Shown: piece by piece, positions 22,574-32,471 of the stretch | How the letters are laid out: each line of letters starts with the position of its first letter | Numbering within the stretch: position 1 is the stretch's first letter | Notes under the pieces: generated by a model | Told to the model about the DNA's origin: nothing | What the model saw: only the letters and a program-made list of their open reading frames with translations | Database searches by the model: none | From: Chthonomonas calidirosea | Lineage (GTDB): Bacteria; Armatimonadota; Chthonomonadetes; Chthonomonadales; CAJBBX01 | Direction: 5' to 3' | Length of the DNA stretch: 64,000 bases | Assembly: GCA_020722705.1 (NCBI GenBank) | Contig: DYKI01000003.1 | Span: 1 to 64,000 of the forward strand | Program-made: the position numbers and the translations under genes

Positions 22574-24028
22574 ATGGGTGACGAGCATGTAGTCCGAATC
22601 CTGAAAATGGTTGAGGACGGCAAGATATCCGCCAAGGAGGCCGAGACTCTCATCGCCGCCTTAAGAGCGGGCGCACCGGATGCTGCGAGACCGACAACGG
22701 AGAAACCCAGATCGGAACAGAGTCAGTCCCGCCAGAGCGAGACAGCCGAGAAGTCATTCGAGTTCAGGTGGGGCCAGCGGCGGAGCATGCCCGTTGACCT
22801 CGGAGCCATTGGCAAGCAGATTTCCGCTGCGGTCCGCCAGATTGACCCGGACAAAATCCTTAAGGATGCCGCACTGGGCGGCAAGCGGCTTCAGGAGAAA
22901 ATCCGGGTGTGGGCTCGCGCCTTCCAGGATGATGATGCCAGTCGGCCCGTCAACCCGCTCGGTCTGCCTATGGCCCGCCGAACGGAGACCGTCCCGATCG
23001 AGCTAATGCCGGACGCCTTCCTGGAGATCACCAACCCTGCCGGATCCGTGACGGTGCTCGGAGGGGCGGAAACTGCCTCGGTTGAAGTGACGCGCGAGGC
23101 TTGGGCCGCGACGGAGCTTGAGGCGGAGGCGCGGCTCGGCGACCTCACGTTCGGTGTGACCGGTCCGGAAACCGCAACTGAGGATCAGTCTGGGGCGGAA
23201 AGCCCGACGAAAGTCACGGTGAACGTCTCGACGCCTCCGGATTGGAGCGACGGAGTGGTGGACCTTGTCGTGCGCGTTCCATCGTCCATCCATGCCACGG
23301 TATCAACGACGTTCGGCGATGCACGCATCGAGAACGTCTCGGGACGCCTGGACATCAGCACTCGCGGGGGCAAGCTTTCGGGAGGCAATCTCGCAGGTCC
23401 CGTCCGCGCCGAGACCGTGTCGGGCGACATTCAGATGAGCGACGTGAGCGAAGGACTGGTTGCGGTCAGCAAGAGCGGCGACATCGAGGTAGAGCGCATG
23501 GGCCAGGGTGGCGAAGTCACCACAGTGAGCGGCGCAATACGGCTCATCGGTGTCGAAGGCCCGGCGGCGCAGGCTCACACGGTATCCGGTGATGTGACGA
23601 TCGAGCATGCTGGGGTGCAGGCGCCGGTGGACCTGAGCGCCGAGACTGTGTCGGGGGACCTCACGGTGGTCCATTCGGTCGGCTCACTCAGGATCAAGAC
23701 GGTCAGCGGAGATGCCTCTGCCGAGCGGTTGAACGTGACCAGGATCGAATGCCATACCGTGTCGGGCGACCTCACTGTGTCCATGGACAGCGTCTTTACC
23801 GGCACAATGGAGGCCGGCTCTGTGTCAGGTGACGTGCAAATCTGCATCCCCGATGGCAGCAGCTTCCGGTTTGATCTTGCCACTCGGTCTGGAAGCCTGT
23901 CGTGTGATCATCCTGCCGCTGATACGGAGCAGAGCCAGAAAGCGCTTCGCGGGACGGTGGCCGGCGGCACAGGCGTCGTGTCGGTTCAGACGCTTTCCGG
24001 CGACATTGGGATCACGCGGTATCCGTAG
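22574..24028 (+). CDS. DUF4097-type beta-solenoid protein with SHOCT-like N-terminus
   Basis: A 484-residue protein without signal peptide. The first about 35 residues (RILKMVEDGKISAKEAETLIAAL) form a short helical hairpin as in the SHOCT/YvlB-type N-terminal domain. After a charged linker, residues 145-484 form a DUF4097 right-handed beta-solenoid. (T/S)VSGD or close variants (SKSGD, TVSGA, TRSGS, TLSGD) recur about every 18-23 residues from about 281 to 477. In Firmicutes related YvlB/LiaX-like proteins take part in envelope stress or adhesion-like roles; the function here is unknown. GGAGGT at 22562-22567 sits six bases before ATG 22574. The stop lies two bases from the convergent glycosidase stop. 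Confidence 0.85.
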   Translation: MGDEHVVRILKMVEDGKISAKEAETLIAALRAGAPDAARPTTEKPRSEQSQSRQSETAEKSFEFRWGQRRSMPVDLGAIGKQISAAVRQIDPDKILKDAALGGKRLQEKIRVWARAFQDDDASRPVNPLGLPMARRTETVPIELMPDAFLEITNPAGSVTVLGGAETASVEVTREAWAATELEAEARLGDLTFGVTGPETATEDQSGAESPTKVTVNVSTPPDWSDGVVDLVVRVPSSIHATVSTTFGDARIENVSGRLDISTRGGKLSGGNLAGPVRAETVSGDIQMSDVSEGLVAVSKSGDIEVERMGQGGEVTTVSGAIRLIGVEGPAAQAHTVSGDVTIEHAGVQAPVDLSAETVSGDLTVVHSVGSLRIKTVSGDASAERLNVTRIECHTVSGDLTVSMDSVFTGTMEAGSVSGDVQICIPDGSSFRFDLATRSGSLSCDHPAADTEQSQKALRGTVAGGTGVVSVQTLSGDIGITRYP

Positions 24029-24030
24029 AA

Positions 24031-27000
24031 CTATGGACGGACCTCGGGGGCCATTGGCCGCGCCGGCTCTGCGTGGGCTCGGCATCCCGGAGTCTGGAGC
24101 CGCAACGAGACGGCAGCCGGGGCATGCGGACCGATCCTCATGGTCACGCTTCCGTCTCGGCCAATGCGAAGAGGGCGTCTGTCTTCGCCTGCCAGGTTGG
24201 TGGAGGCTGCGGCCTGAACTGACCTGTCTGGGACCCTCAGGGTGACGTTGGCTATGTCGGGCTTCAGATTCAGCAACTGCAGGACTGCCTCATCGCTGTG
24301 CGGCTCGACAGCCGTCACTTCCGCCCCAGACACAACAAACCCGGAGGCAACCGGCGGGCTTCCCGATGGGGCCTGTGTCACGATCGGGCCGTTGTCCAGG
24401 ATGCCGGCCGGCGTTCTCATTCGATTCGGGCTCAACTGCGCGGCGTCGGGATCACACATGTCTGAGGCGGCCTCATTGCCCATTCGCCACGCCAGAACGG
24501 CGTCGAAGGGCCGGTCGGACGTCCGGATGGTGAAGCCAAATGTCATCGGACCGTCCTGGTTGGCTCGATAGTTGGTATCCCAGTAGTTGTTGAGCACGTA
24601 AGCATAGACTGTTGAGCTGGGCTCGAGCGTCTTCCTCCACTGGCCTCGGAACAGGTCCCCGATGGTGACAAGGGGAGTGTGGGGCATCAGGACCATCGCG
24701 CTCCGGTCGCGATCGCTGACAGCGACGAACGTTGAACATGCGTACCACTCCCGGCACGCGCCTGGAAGCTGACCACGTTCAGCTTCGATGATGCCCATGG
24801 GCACGTCAAGGTAGGTGCGAGCCTGAGACTTCTCCAACGCCAGCGGGAAAGCGAAGTAAGCCGCCTCCTTTGTCGTCGTGGAACGATGGTGGACGATGTT
24901 CCTGAACTCGATCTGGCCGTCAGCATGTGCGATGACATAGCTGTCCACCGCCGGCAGACCGGCCCCGGTCCTCCGAAGATGGAGCACGGCCCTGACCGGC
25001 CCGTTCTCGACCAACGCGATCTCCGAGTGTGTATGGGTTCGCACGTCAACCGCAGGAGGGCCGCCATGTTGGTTGATCAGAGCGGATCCCTCTCCTCCGG
25101 CTGCGTACAGGAACTGGTTCAGACAATGCCCGTTATCTGCTCGGACCCATTCCCGTTCCGTAGCGGCTTCCTTGAGACTCGTCACGGCGCCCGTGGCGGT
25201 GTCCAGGCGCAGTCGCCAGTGAGGCGACATCCACTCGTAGGGAGAGGACCCCTGCGTCAGGAGCGGAGGGCCCGACGTAGACGATAAAGTAACACGGCAG
25301 TCCCGGTATCCGAAGGGCGGGACGCGCTCCGCGATGAAGACAAGACGCCGGCCGCCGTGGCTCTCCGTCTGGCTCGGCAGTGGTTGGCCGGACTGCGCTT
25401 CTTCGGCTCCGGTCGGGCCGGTCTCGCCGGCCACAGGCAGCGTGACTTCGATGTTCCGCTCCCACGCAAGCGGATTCCACACACGCACAACTGCTCCGAT
25501 CCGCGCCACTGCGGGCGCTCCGAGCCGATGGACTGCGGCCTGCGACCGGGTTCGCGCCTCATCGGCGAACGCCTTCTTTCGCCTCCACTGCGAGAGGGTC
25601 TGCTCGGAATACGGTGCGGAAACGCTGCACCATGCACCCCAGGTGTGCTCGTCATAGAACATCACCGACTGCCACGCTTTGTCGAGATCGGCAATCAGGG
25701 GAGCGGAGTGGCGAGTGGCGAGAGGCGAGTTGCCGGCAGCGTGCAACGTCAGCAAGCGTTGGGCGGAACTGAGGCGTGCGCGTGCGTGTCGCGTGATCGC
25801 AGTCTCATGGGCGGATGACGCCGCACCGTCCTCCCAGTACGCTCCCAGGTCGCCGGAGAATACGGGGAGGCGGCTGCCGGACTCGCGTTCAACATGCCGG
25901 AAGAAGTCGGCGGCGGATGCCAGAACGATCCTCGGGTAGGCGTAGCGACGGTTCCATTCACGTGCAATGCGCGCGTAGGCGGGTGCCATCGCAACGTTGT
26001 CACTGAAAGCGCCATACGCGATGGCAGCAGTGCCCGGATATTCGGGGCGATCCATTCCCCGCAGCCAGGCAGGGAGAGTTCGCTCCATATCCGCAACGCT
26101 TGAAGTGAGCCCGATGCTGCCCATCTGAGCATACCCATGGGTCAAGATGGCGAGCACTCGCGATCCGTCAGGACCTTCCCACCAGAAGGGGCACTGGCGC
26201 ATCCTCGCATCGGCATAGCGAAACAATGGACCTCGGTACTCGTTGACGGCATCGGTGAAGTACCGATAGCCGCTGTGCTTCAACAGTGTCGGCAAGGTGC
26301 CAACCGCGCTGGGTACATCATTCAGCGCCGCGGTTCGGGCGGCATCATGTCGCAGTGCCCGGAATGCCGTCGCCCTTCGCACGACACGCACCAACTCCTC
26401 GGAGGAGCAGAGGCCGGTCAGCATGTTCAGGTACAGGCCATGTACGCCAATGCCCCCGGACTTCACCGCAGCATCGAGCTCGGTCCTGAGCTCCGGCCTC
26501 CACTGTTCGATCAGATCGGCGTGAAGAGCCACTTCGAGATTCCAGCGGAAGCCTGGGATCCGCTTGAGCGCCTCAAGGGCTCCCACAGTGTTCATCAGGT
26601 GTCGTTCGACAGCGTTCTCCTGTATGTCGGTGTAACCGATGTCCGTGTGAGATGTCGGCACGGCGTAGACTGTCCAGCGGCGATGCGGCATAAGTTGAAC
26701 CTTCGCTCGCACGGTTGATGGTCCCGTCGTCACCGCAACCTCCGAATCGCCCGCGTGGCGCACAGGTTCGACTTCAATGTGCACCAGGTTCGGTCCGGGA
26801 AAGAGCGTTACCGTCCTTCGCGTTGGTGAGCCGCCGCCGATGGAGATGACGGCCTGGCCTTCGACGCCGCCATTGTGGGCGAAGACCTGGACAATCTGCC
26901 GGAGACCGCGGGGCGTCCTTCGGTAGAGCATGGTGCACGACGCCGAGAGGTCATCCACATGCGGGTGCATCGGTTCCGACAGGCCTGCGTCAAGGCCGAT

Positions 27001-27558
27001 GTAGTCGTACAGCATCCAACTGCCGGATGTCACTTCAAGCTCAACTTTGTTGAGGCCTCTGCGCAGGAAGGATGCAGGAAACGGAATCGAGAGTTCATGA
27101 GGCTTGCCTTGCCTCGGATCGGTGAGGGAGCCATCCGGACCGCCGGGCGGCAACGAGTACCGGTAAGGTCTTCGACCGTTGACAGCGACTGAAAGCAGAG
27201 GTGGGAGCACGTTGTGGGTGTTGACGAGCCCGATTCTCAGACGGCAGACGCCGGATGCGGCATCCTCCATGCTGAATGTGAGCTCCAGACGATGCGGCCT
27301 GCTGCCTGCCCAGGCGTCGGCGGGTCCGGGGTGAATGAACGGCCAACGTCCGGATGCGTCCGAATCCCGAGCATCAACAGAGACACGCCCGCCGAACAGC
27401 GACGCATAGGCCGGATGGTTCCCGGCGATGGCGAACTCGCGGTAGTCATTGTCCTTGACGCCCAGACGCCACACCTCATCGGCCGCAGCGGCATCGGACA
27501 TGTGCGTACCCACCGTCAGCGCCAGGGCACAGACAACCGACCCAAGATATGGTTTCAG
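24031..27558 (-). CDS. Exported GH38-like alpha-mannosidase-type glycosidase with CTG start
   Basis: A very large (1175-residue) exported protein. Starting at CTG 27558, it has a clean Sec signal (KPYLGSVVCALALTVG, cleavage after AAAA near residue 27). The upstream TGA stop overlaps this codon as CTGA, and GGAGG lies five bases before. ATG 27774 would sit over 200 bases inside the previous gene. After an N-terminal carbohydrate-binding-like region (about 30-290) comes a GH38-like catalytic part with SHTDIGYTD (His304, Asp306), ALNDVPSAVG as probable nucleophile region, and FWWEGPDGSRVLAI; beta domains follow. It may cleave alpha-mannosides outside the cytoplasm. Specificity is uncertain. Confidence 0.8.
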   Translation of the reverse strand: MKPYLGSVVCALALTVGTHMSDAAAADEVWRLGVKDNDYREFAIAGNHPAYASLFGGRVSVDARDSDASGRWPFIHPGPADAWAGSRPHRLELTFSMEDAASGVCRLRIGLVNTHNVLPPLLSVAVNGRRPYRYSLPPGGPDGSLTDPRQGKPHELSIPFPASFLRRGLNKVELEVTSGSWMLYDYIGLDAGLSEPMHPHVDDLSASCTMLYRRTPRGLRQIVQVFAHNGGVEGQAVISIGGGSPTRRTVTLFPGPNLVHIEVEPVRHAGDSEVAVTTGPSTVRAKVQLMPHRRWTVYAVPTSHTDIGYTDIQENAVERHLMNTVGALEALKRIPGFRWNLEVALHADLIEQWRPELRTELDAAVKSGGIGVHGLYLNMLTGLCSSEELVRVVRRATAFRALRHDAARTAALNDVPSAVGTLPTLLKHSGYRYFTDAVNEYRGPLFRYADARMRQCPFWWEGPDGSRVLAILTHGYAQMGSIGLTSSVADMERTLPAWLRGMDRPEYPGTAAIAYGAFSDNVAMAPAYARIAREWNRRYAYPRIVLASAADFFRHVERESGSRLPVFSGDLGAYWEDGAASSAHETAITRHARARLSSAQRLLTLHAAGNSPLATRHSAPLIADLDKAWQSVMFYDEHTWGAWCSVSAPYSEQTLSQWRRKKAFADEARTRSQAAVHRLGAPAVARIGAVVRVWNPLAWERNIEVTLPVAGETGPTGAEEAQSGQPLPSQTESHGGRRLVFIAERVPPFGYRDCRVTLSSTSGPPLLTQGSSPYEWMSPHWRLRLDTATGAVTSLKEAATEREWVRADNGHCLNQFLYAAGGEGSALINQHGGPPAVDVRTHTHSEIALVENGPVRAVLHLRRTGAGLPAVDSYVIAHADGQIEFRNIVHHRSTTTKEAAYFAFPLALEKSQARTYLDVPMGIIEAERGQLPGACREWYACSTFVAVSDRDRSAMVLMPHTPLVTIGDLFRGQWRKTLEPSSTVYAYVLNNYWDTNYRANQDGPMTFGFTIRTSDRPFDAVLAWRMGNEAASDMCDPDAAQLSPNRMRTPAGILDNGPIVTQAPSGSPPVASGFVVSGAEVTAVEPHSDEAVLQLLNLKPDIANVTLRVPDRSVQAAASTNLAGEDRRPLRIGRDGSVTMRIGPHAPAAVSLRLQTPGCRAHAEPARPMAPEVRP
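25707..25730 (+). repeat. Short GGCGAGT tandem repeat inside the GH38-like gene
   Basis: AGTGGCGAGTGGCGAGAGGCGAGT contains three imperfect 8-base units of GGCGAGTG/A type. On the minus strand it encodes SPLATRHS in frame, between the catalytic region and the next helix. It looks like slippage or insertion of a simple repeat. Confidence 0.6.
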
Positions 27559-30500
27559 GGGAGCCTCCGATCTGGAATCTGAATCATGGGTGGGACGGCC
27601 AGGCGTGTTCTGTCGGCTTCGCCGATACCTGGACCCTGTGCGTTCGGATAGAACCTGTAGGATACAACCTGCATGCGCGCATCTCGGCTTACGAACCCGA
27701 CGCCTCCCCACTCCGAGGCGTCCCAGTACGCGAGTGAGGCCGAGGGTGCGAGCGTGACGCAGGAGTGCGACCATCCGTTACCGCGAACCTCATACCACAC
27801 AACCGGGCCGCCGCCCGTCATGCCCTCGGCTTCGCCACGTCCGTCTATGGCGGCTGAGCGTCCCGCTGAGTCTCGTATTTGTCCGGACGCCATGTAGAAC
27901 GCCCTGCACAGGATGCCGACGACGGGCTCCATCAGCGTGCGAACGTCGAAGCGATCATCGTAGAAGGTGTACTCCTTGACGTACCGGATGTCCTTCGTGA
28001 GCTGCTTCCGGACCTGGACGATGGTTCGGACGGGGCCATCCGACAGGATTCCGGTGGTGCATGACATGCCGGCCTCGTCCGTCCAGCCGGTCTCCGCCGA
28101 CGAGGCAAGTATCTTCGAGATCGCCGGTATCGCTTTGTGTTGCCGGGCGATGACGGCCAGGTTCCTGAGAACTCCCTCATGCAAATCTGCCGAATACGTA
28201 ACCGCGCGGACGTTGTGGCCGTCGGGAGTCACGCGCGCGGACACGTGGGGCAGCAGTCCGAGTCGGCTGCCGCGTGGTGCGTTCCATACCACGGAGAAGC
28301 TCCGTCTGCTGTGGGCGGGGAACGCACCTTGCGGAACGAAGCACAGCACGCGCTCGTTCTGGAGAACGTCCACCTGGCTGGGGCATGGACGCATCACACC
28401 GGCCACATCCTCGAAGACACGCACGGAGGCAGGATCCGCGTTGTCCCAAGGCATCGGAGTGACGATTGGTTGGGCCGTCCGGTCAATGTTGCCTGCTTCG
28501 ACGACGACGGTGGCCGACTTCGCCCAGGTTCGTGGGAGCTTACGCACATACACCGGAAGTGACAGCTCATTGTCGGCCAGGCACAGGTCCTGCTCGGATG
28601 ACTGCACACGGAAGATCAGCCGCCTACGACCATCAAGCCGACTGGTTGGGATGCGCAGCCGGACCATGGTTGTTCCACGCGGGGCAATGGCGATCATGCG
28701 TGAAGTCACAAGTCGTCCAGGTCCTGCACGATCGCAGAACACCATGACCGTGCATCTGGCCGGCGTCCGGCGGCCTCGGTTTGCGATGGACAGGACAGCC
28801 TCCGCGGGTTGCCCATGGCCGACGTCAGTCGCAGTGAGGTGTGACTCAGCGCTTATCCTCAGGTCCGGTGCCGCTGCAGCGTGACCATACAGCACCTCGT
28901 ATGTGCCGGGCGAGATCATCCGATGACCTCCGCGAGCGATCCGCCCGACCTGCGCCTGCCGCCCGCCGCCCGGTTGGACGGGGTAGATGAGCGCCTCGGA
29001 TGGCCGGCCGTCAATGGGCATATCAGCCCACTCAAGGCGTACACCTCGCGATCCGGACACACGCAACCCGATGCAGCCGGCCCCGCAGACCCATGCCGCC
29101 ACCGTGCGTCCCGCCTGCTCCCGGTATGTCCAGTCGGACCCGCGGCAAATCGTGACAGTCTGCCCTGCAATGATGGCCCGCGTCATTCGCAGCGTCGGGC
29201 CGCGAACCGCAAACCCGTTCTGCGGCAAGGAGACGGTTTCATTGGGAAGCCGGAGTGCCTGTGTGGCATGTCCGAAGTTGACGAAGCATGTGGTGCCGTC
29301 GGCAAAGCGCGTTCGCTGAAGCGACCGATCGGATGTCAGGAAGCGGTGTTCGGTCATCTCCAGGTGGGCAACCGACCTGTGTACGGCGGTGGCGATGGTC
29401 GCCGTACGCAGGAAAGCGGATCGGTTACGATTCCAGGAGCCGTCGGCGTTGGCCCAGAGCATCGGCATCGTTCCGTAAAGGACATTGAACGCGTCCTTCT
29501 TGTCGGTCAGGTCGGGTGCCGCTTCGAGCAGGAAGTCATTCGAGTCACCCCAGTACCACGTGCTCGCCACGCAGTCATGGAACACAAGCTGCCACAATGG
29601 GACGCGGTAGGCGTGGCCAATCCCCCAGCGTTCATAGTTGTCCCATGTGTCTGTCTTGTACGGTCCATCGAAGGTTTCGGACCTGCTCTTTGGGCGAATC
29701 AGGTGGCCCGCAGGCCAGGCGAACTGATAGCTGCTGAGCATGCCCTCAACATAACTGAGGTAGGGAACGGCCCACCAGATGCCGTGTTCGCCTCCGGCTG
29801 CCAGGCCAAGGCGAGTCACGGCGCTGAGAAGGCGCTCGCCGCATTGCCGCTTGCCCGTGCGCGACAGCGGGTGCTTGGGATCGAAGCACTCGTAGAGCCC
29901 CTCAGCGGTCGTGACGTCAATGAAGCGACCCAGGAATGGGAGTTCCTTCAGCCGGTCGCTGATGACGCGACGGGCCGTGCTCTCCCAGAGTGCCGGGCAC
30001 CGCTTCATGTACTGCGTCTTCTTGTCGTATGTCAGCCAGGCTTTCATCCGGCTCTGGTCCCGGTTCATTACGGCGGCGTCCGGGAGGTTATCGTGGCTGC
30101 TGTCCGGGGGCTTGCCGGCCTCTACAGGCAGGATGTCGGTATAGTTGTCGTATTCAGATGAGAGGTAGCCAAGCGCGTTGATTGCGCGCATCTGACCCGC
30201 GCTGCACGCTCCGTGGATGAGCATCCTGCGCACGCCCTGTGCGTGCGCCTCCTGAGCGAATGACAGCGACGCGTCGCCCCACACGTCAACGGCCCCGTAA
30301 AGGCGTTTCACGTTGGGATTCCTGCGCGCCTTGTCTGCGAGACGCACAAGGATCCCGTGCTTCCGTGCATAGCTTCGATACGCCTTGGCCATGGCCACGT
30401 AGCCGCCAGTTTCAATGAACCGATATTGGACGCGGCGAGGATAGGCGAACCGGCCCTGAGAAGGCAGCCAGCCGATGCGCGGTGCACGGACGTCAGAGCC

Positions 30501-31121
30501 TGAGATATGCGCCGGCTGCATATCAACGCAAGCGTCATCGCTGGTCTCGATGATGGCGATATAGCCGGAACCATTGAGGCCATCGGCAACACCAAACCAG
30601 GGCATGTCGAGCCGGTCTGCCGCAAGCCAGGGTTTGGGGAACGGCGTAAGGTTCAACGGGTACAGGTGACCGTCACAGTAGTCGGCTGCCGCGAGGTAGG
30701 CAGCAGGAGTCAGGGGCAGGAAAGAGTCGATGCCGAAGATGTTGGTGAACGGTGCGTCGCGATCTGCCCGATCGGTCTCGACGGAAAGGTCAGGACTTGT
30801 GGGGCTAAGCGTCACGGTGGTGATGACCGTCTGGCTGCCCGCTGTAGTCGTGAACCGTACGCCGTTGGGGACACGGGTGATTTCTCGAAACGGGTTTCGG
30901 TCGGGGCGTCCGGCAGGCGGAGGCTGCAACCACGACTTGCGGCACCGCCGGTCGTATACGCTGATGGACGCGGTCTCCGGTTCGATCTTGACGCGCAAGG
31001 CCCGGTTCTCGATCACTGTGGGCGAGCCGAGGGCGCGCATGGGCCACAGGCAGCAGGCAAGCGGCACCAAACTGTGTGTGAGGACACGGCCGGCGCTGAC
31101 GGACGCACTATACGGGGGCAT
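27555..31121 (-). CDS. Giant exported glycosidase-like protein (DUF5696/GH101-like barrel)
   Basis: A 1188-residue exported protein. ATG 31121 follows GAGGAA and leads straight into a signal peptide (VLTHSLVPLACCLWPM, cleavage near RALGS). It overlaps the transporter stop by 14 bases, so the longer frame to 31310 is not used. After an N-terminal beta-sandwich (about 40-240) comes a barrel-like region with YGAVDVWGDAS, FIDVTTAEGLYECFDP (Asp as possible nucleophile) and GGEHGIWWAVPYLSYVEG (Glu as possible acid/base). C-terminal beta domains follow (about 650-1188). The order of motifs resembles the exported protein at 36.8-40.1 kb. I assign it to DUF5696/GH101-type hydrolases only tentatively. 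Confidence 0.75.
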   Translation of the reverse strand: MPPYSASVSAGRVLTHSLVPLACCLWPMRALGSPTVIENRALRVKIEPETASISVYDRRCRKSWLQPPPAGRPDRNPFREITRVPNGVRFTTTAGSQTVITTVTLSPTSPDLSVETDRADRDAPFTNIFGIDSFLPLTPAAYLAAADYCDGHLYPLNLTPFPKPWLAADRLDMPWFGVADGLNGSGYIAIIETSDDACVDMQPAHISGSDVRAPRIGWLPSQGRFAYPRRVQYRFIETGGYVAMAKAYRSYARKHGILVRLADKARRNPNVKRLYGAVDVWGDASLSFAQEAHAQGVRRMLIHGACSAGQMRAINALGYLSSEYDNYTDILPVEAGKPPDSSHDNLPDAAVMNRDQSRMKAWLTYDKKTQYMKRCPALWESTARRVISDRLKELPFLGRFIDVTTAEGLYECFDPKHPLSRTGKRQCGERLLSAVTRLGLAAGGEHGIWWAVPYLSYVEGMLSSYQFAWPAGHLIRPKSRSETFDGPYKTDTWDNYERWGIGHAYRVPLWQLVFHDCVASTWYWGDSNDFLLEAAPDLTDKKDAFNVLYGTMPMLWANADGSWNRNRSAFLRTATIATAVHRSVAHLEMTEHRFLTSDRSLQRTRFADGTTCFVNFGHATQALRLPNETVSLPQNGFAVRGPTLRMTRAIIAGQTVTICRGSDWTYREQAGRTVAAWVCGAGCIGLRVSGSRGVRLEWADMPIDGRPSEALIYPVQPGGGRQAQVGRIARGGHRMISPGTYEVLYGHAAAAPDLRISAESHLTATDVGHGQPAEAVLSIANRGRRTPARCTVMVFCDRAGPGRLVTSRMIAIAPRGTTMVRLRIPTSRLDGRRRLIFRVQSSEQDLCLADNELSLPVYVRKLPRTWAKSATVVVEAGNIDRTAQPIVTPMPWDNADPASVRVFEDVAGVMRPCPSQVDVLQNERVLCFVPQGAFPAHSRRSFSVVWNAPRGSRLGLLPHVSARVTPDGHNVRAVTYSADLHEGVLRNLAVIARQHKAIPAISKILASSAETGWTDEAGMSCTTGILSDGPVRTIVQVRKQLTKDIRYVKEYTFYDDRFDVRTLMEPVVGILCRAFYMASGQIRDSAGRSAAIDGRGEAEGMTGGGPVVWYEVRGNGWSHSCVTLAPSASLAYWDASEWGGVGFVSRDARMQVVSYRFYPNAQGPGIGEADRTRLAVPPMIQIPDRRLP

Positions 31122-32469
31122 TTGCTTCCTCGCTTGGCGATCGGGCGCCGTCGTCAGGTGAAGACGCTTCGCGCTCACCTGCAGAGCGGCTTCCTCGGAC
31201 GGGCGGCATTGCGAAAGCAGCAACGACACCGGTTGCGGACACGCCCGCCGCCGCTGCGAACACAGCATGGTAGCCAAGCGCCGCTGCAATGAGACCGCCG
31301 ATGGGCCCATACATGGCAGAAGGCGTCTGGCATACGCTGGCGACCCCGACCGCGAGCGGGCGCTCCGACTCGTTGGCTGCCTCCAACAACGCTGTTGACA
31401 TCACCATCCATACTCCGTCCATCACGGCCCCGAGGAGAGCGAACACGCCGAACATCAACCATGGTTCGCCGGTCAACGACAGCAGTGCGACGATTGGTGT
31501 GCACGCGATCGTCAGGGCTATTCCCCGAACGCCGACCGTCGTGCCGAACCGATCGGAAAACCAGCCCCAGAGCGGCCCCGCCGCGATGCGCCCGATACTC
31601 TGGGCAACGGTATACAGCCCCACCATGCGCAACGAAACCCCCAGCTCACGCTGGGCGAAGAGGACGTAGAACGGTGCGGCGATCCCGGCGCCGTCGAGCA
31701 GTATCCTGGTCACGATAAGCATACGGAGCCTGGGGGAGCCTCGCAGCATCGGAACGGCCAGCCTGACGTACTGCGTGAATGTGGGCCGCTGCTCCTCGCC
31801 GCCGGCGGTGCCCGGTGGCTCGACAATCATACTCAGTCCCAGTTCGGATCCCATGGCGCCAACGAACCAGAAGCTGCCCAGAATGGCGAAGTTCAGAGGA
31901 TACGGCCAGGCGGGTGAGTTGAGCACCGACGCTGCAACAAGCCCGGCGCCCGCCGCACACAGGCCGGCGCTTAGTTGCATCGCCCCGAAGAAGCGGCCCC
32001 GGACGCGCACAGGAATAGCCTTGGCCACGATATCGAACCAGGAAACTGCGCAAGCGCCGTCCATCAGCCAGAACAGCGCCGTTACCGATATGACCCACGC
32101 GAGCGCCAGACTCGGGCGGGAGTCGGCCACGAGCACGACCAACGGGATGGTGAACAGGCCAACGCGCGCTATGGCGCAGGTCGTCAGCATGAACCCCTTG
32201 TGAAGCGCACGCCCGTGGATGTAGTGCGCCGCAATCAGAGCGGGCAAGGTGTACCCCAGCACCTGGACCAAGCGGGTCATGCCTATCAGGGCATCCGAGG
32301 CTCCGAGCTTGCGCAAGAGAACCGGGTAGACGGTTGAGCTGTCGAAGAAAGCAAAGCCGCACATGAACGACGCGGCCTCGGCCACGAGCAGGGCGGCGTT
32401 GCGACGGAAATGCCTGGCGGCGATGTCCTGACCCACGGCCGGGCTGCCGGGGCTCGGCGTCAGGTTCAC
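31108..32469 (-). CDS. Major facilitator superfamily transporter
   Basis: A 453-residue MFS permease with about 12 hydrophobic helices and charged loop motifs such as RVRGRFFGAM between helices 4 and 5 and WGWFSDRFGTTVG between helices 8 and 9, both typical MFS loop positions. The C-terminal 30 residues are hydrophilic. GTG 32469 starts two bases after the stop of the LTxxQ-like gene. Being between an exported helical protein and two exported glycosidases, it may import the released sugars; this is inferred only from context. Confidence 0.88.
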   Translation of the reverse strand: MNLTPSPGSPAVGQDIAARHFRRNAALLVAEAASFMCGFAFFDSSTVYPVLLRKLGASDALIGMTRLVQVLGYTLPALIAAHYIHGRALHKGFMLTTCAIARVGLFTIPLVVLVADSRPSLALAWVISVTALFWLMDGACAVSWFDIVAKAIPVRVRGRFFGAMQLSAGLCAAGAGLVAASVLNSPAWPYPLNFAILGSFWFVGAMGSELGLSMIVEPPGTAGGEEQRPTFTQYVRLAVPMLRGSPRLRMLIVTRILLDGAGIAAPFYVLFAQRELGVSLRMVGLYTVAQSIGRIAAGPLWGWFSDRFGTTVGVRGIALTIACTPIVALLSLTGEPWLMFGVFALLGAVMDGVWMVMSTALLEAANESERPLAVGVASVCQTPSAMYGPIGGLIAAALGYHAVFAAAAGVSATGVVAAFAMPPVRGSRSAGEREASSPDDGARSPSEEANAPV

Positions 32470-32471
32470 GT

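Noticed and set aside
28881-30161. 426-residue plus-strand open frame
   Set aside because: Antisense to the giant exported protein at 27.6-31.1 kb; no start context and no recognisable domain.
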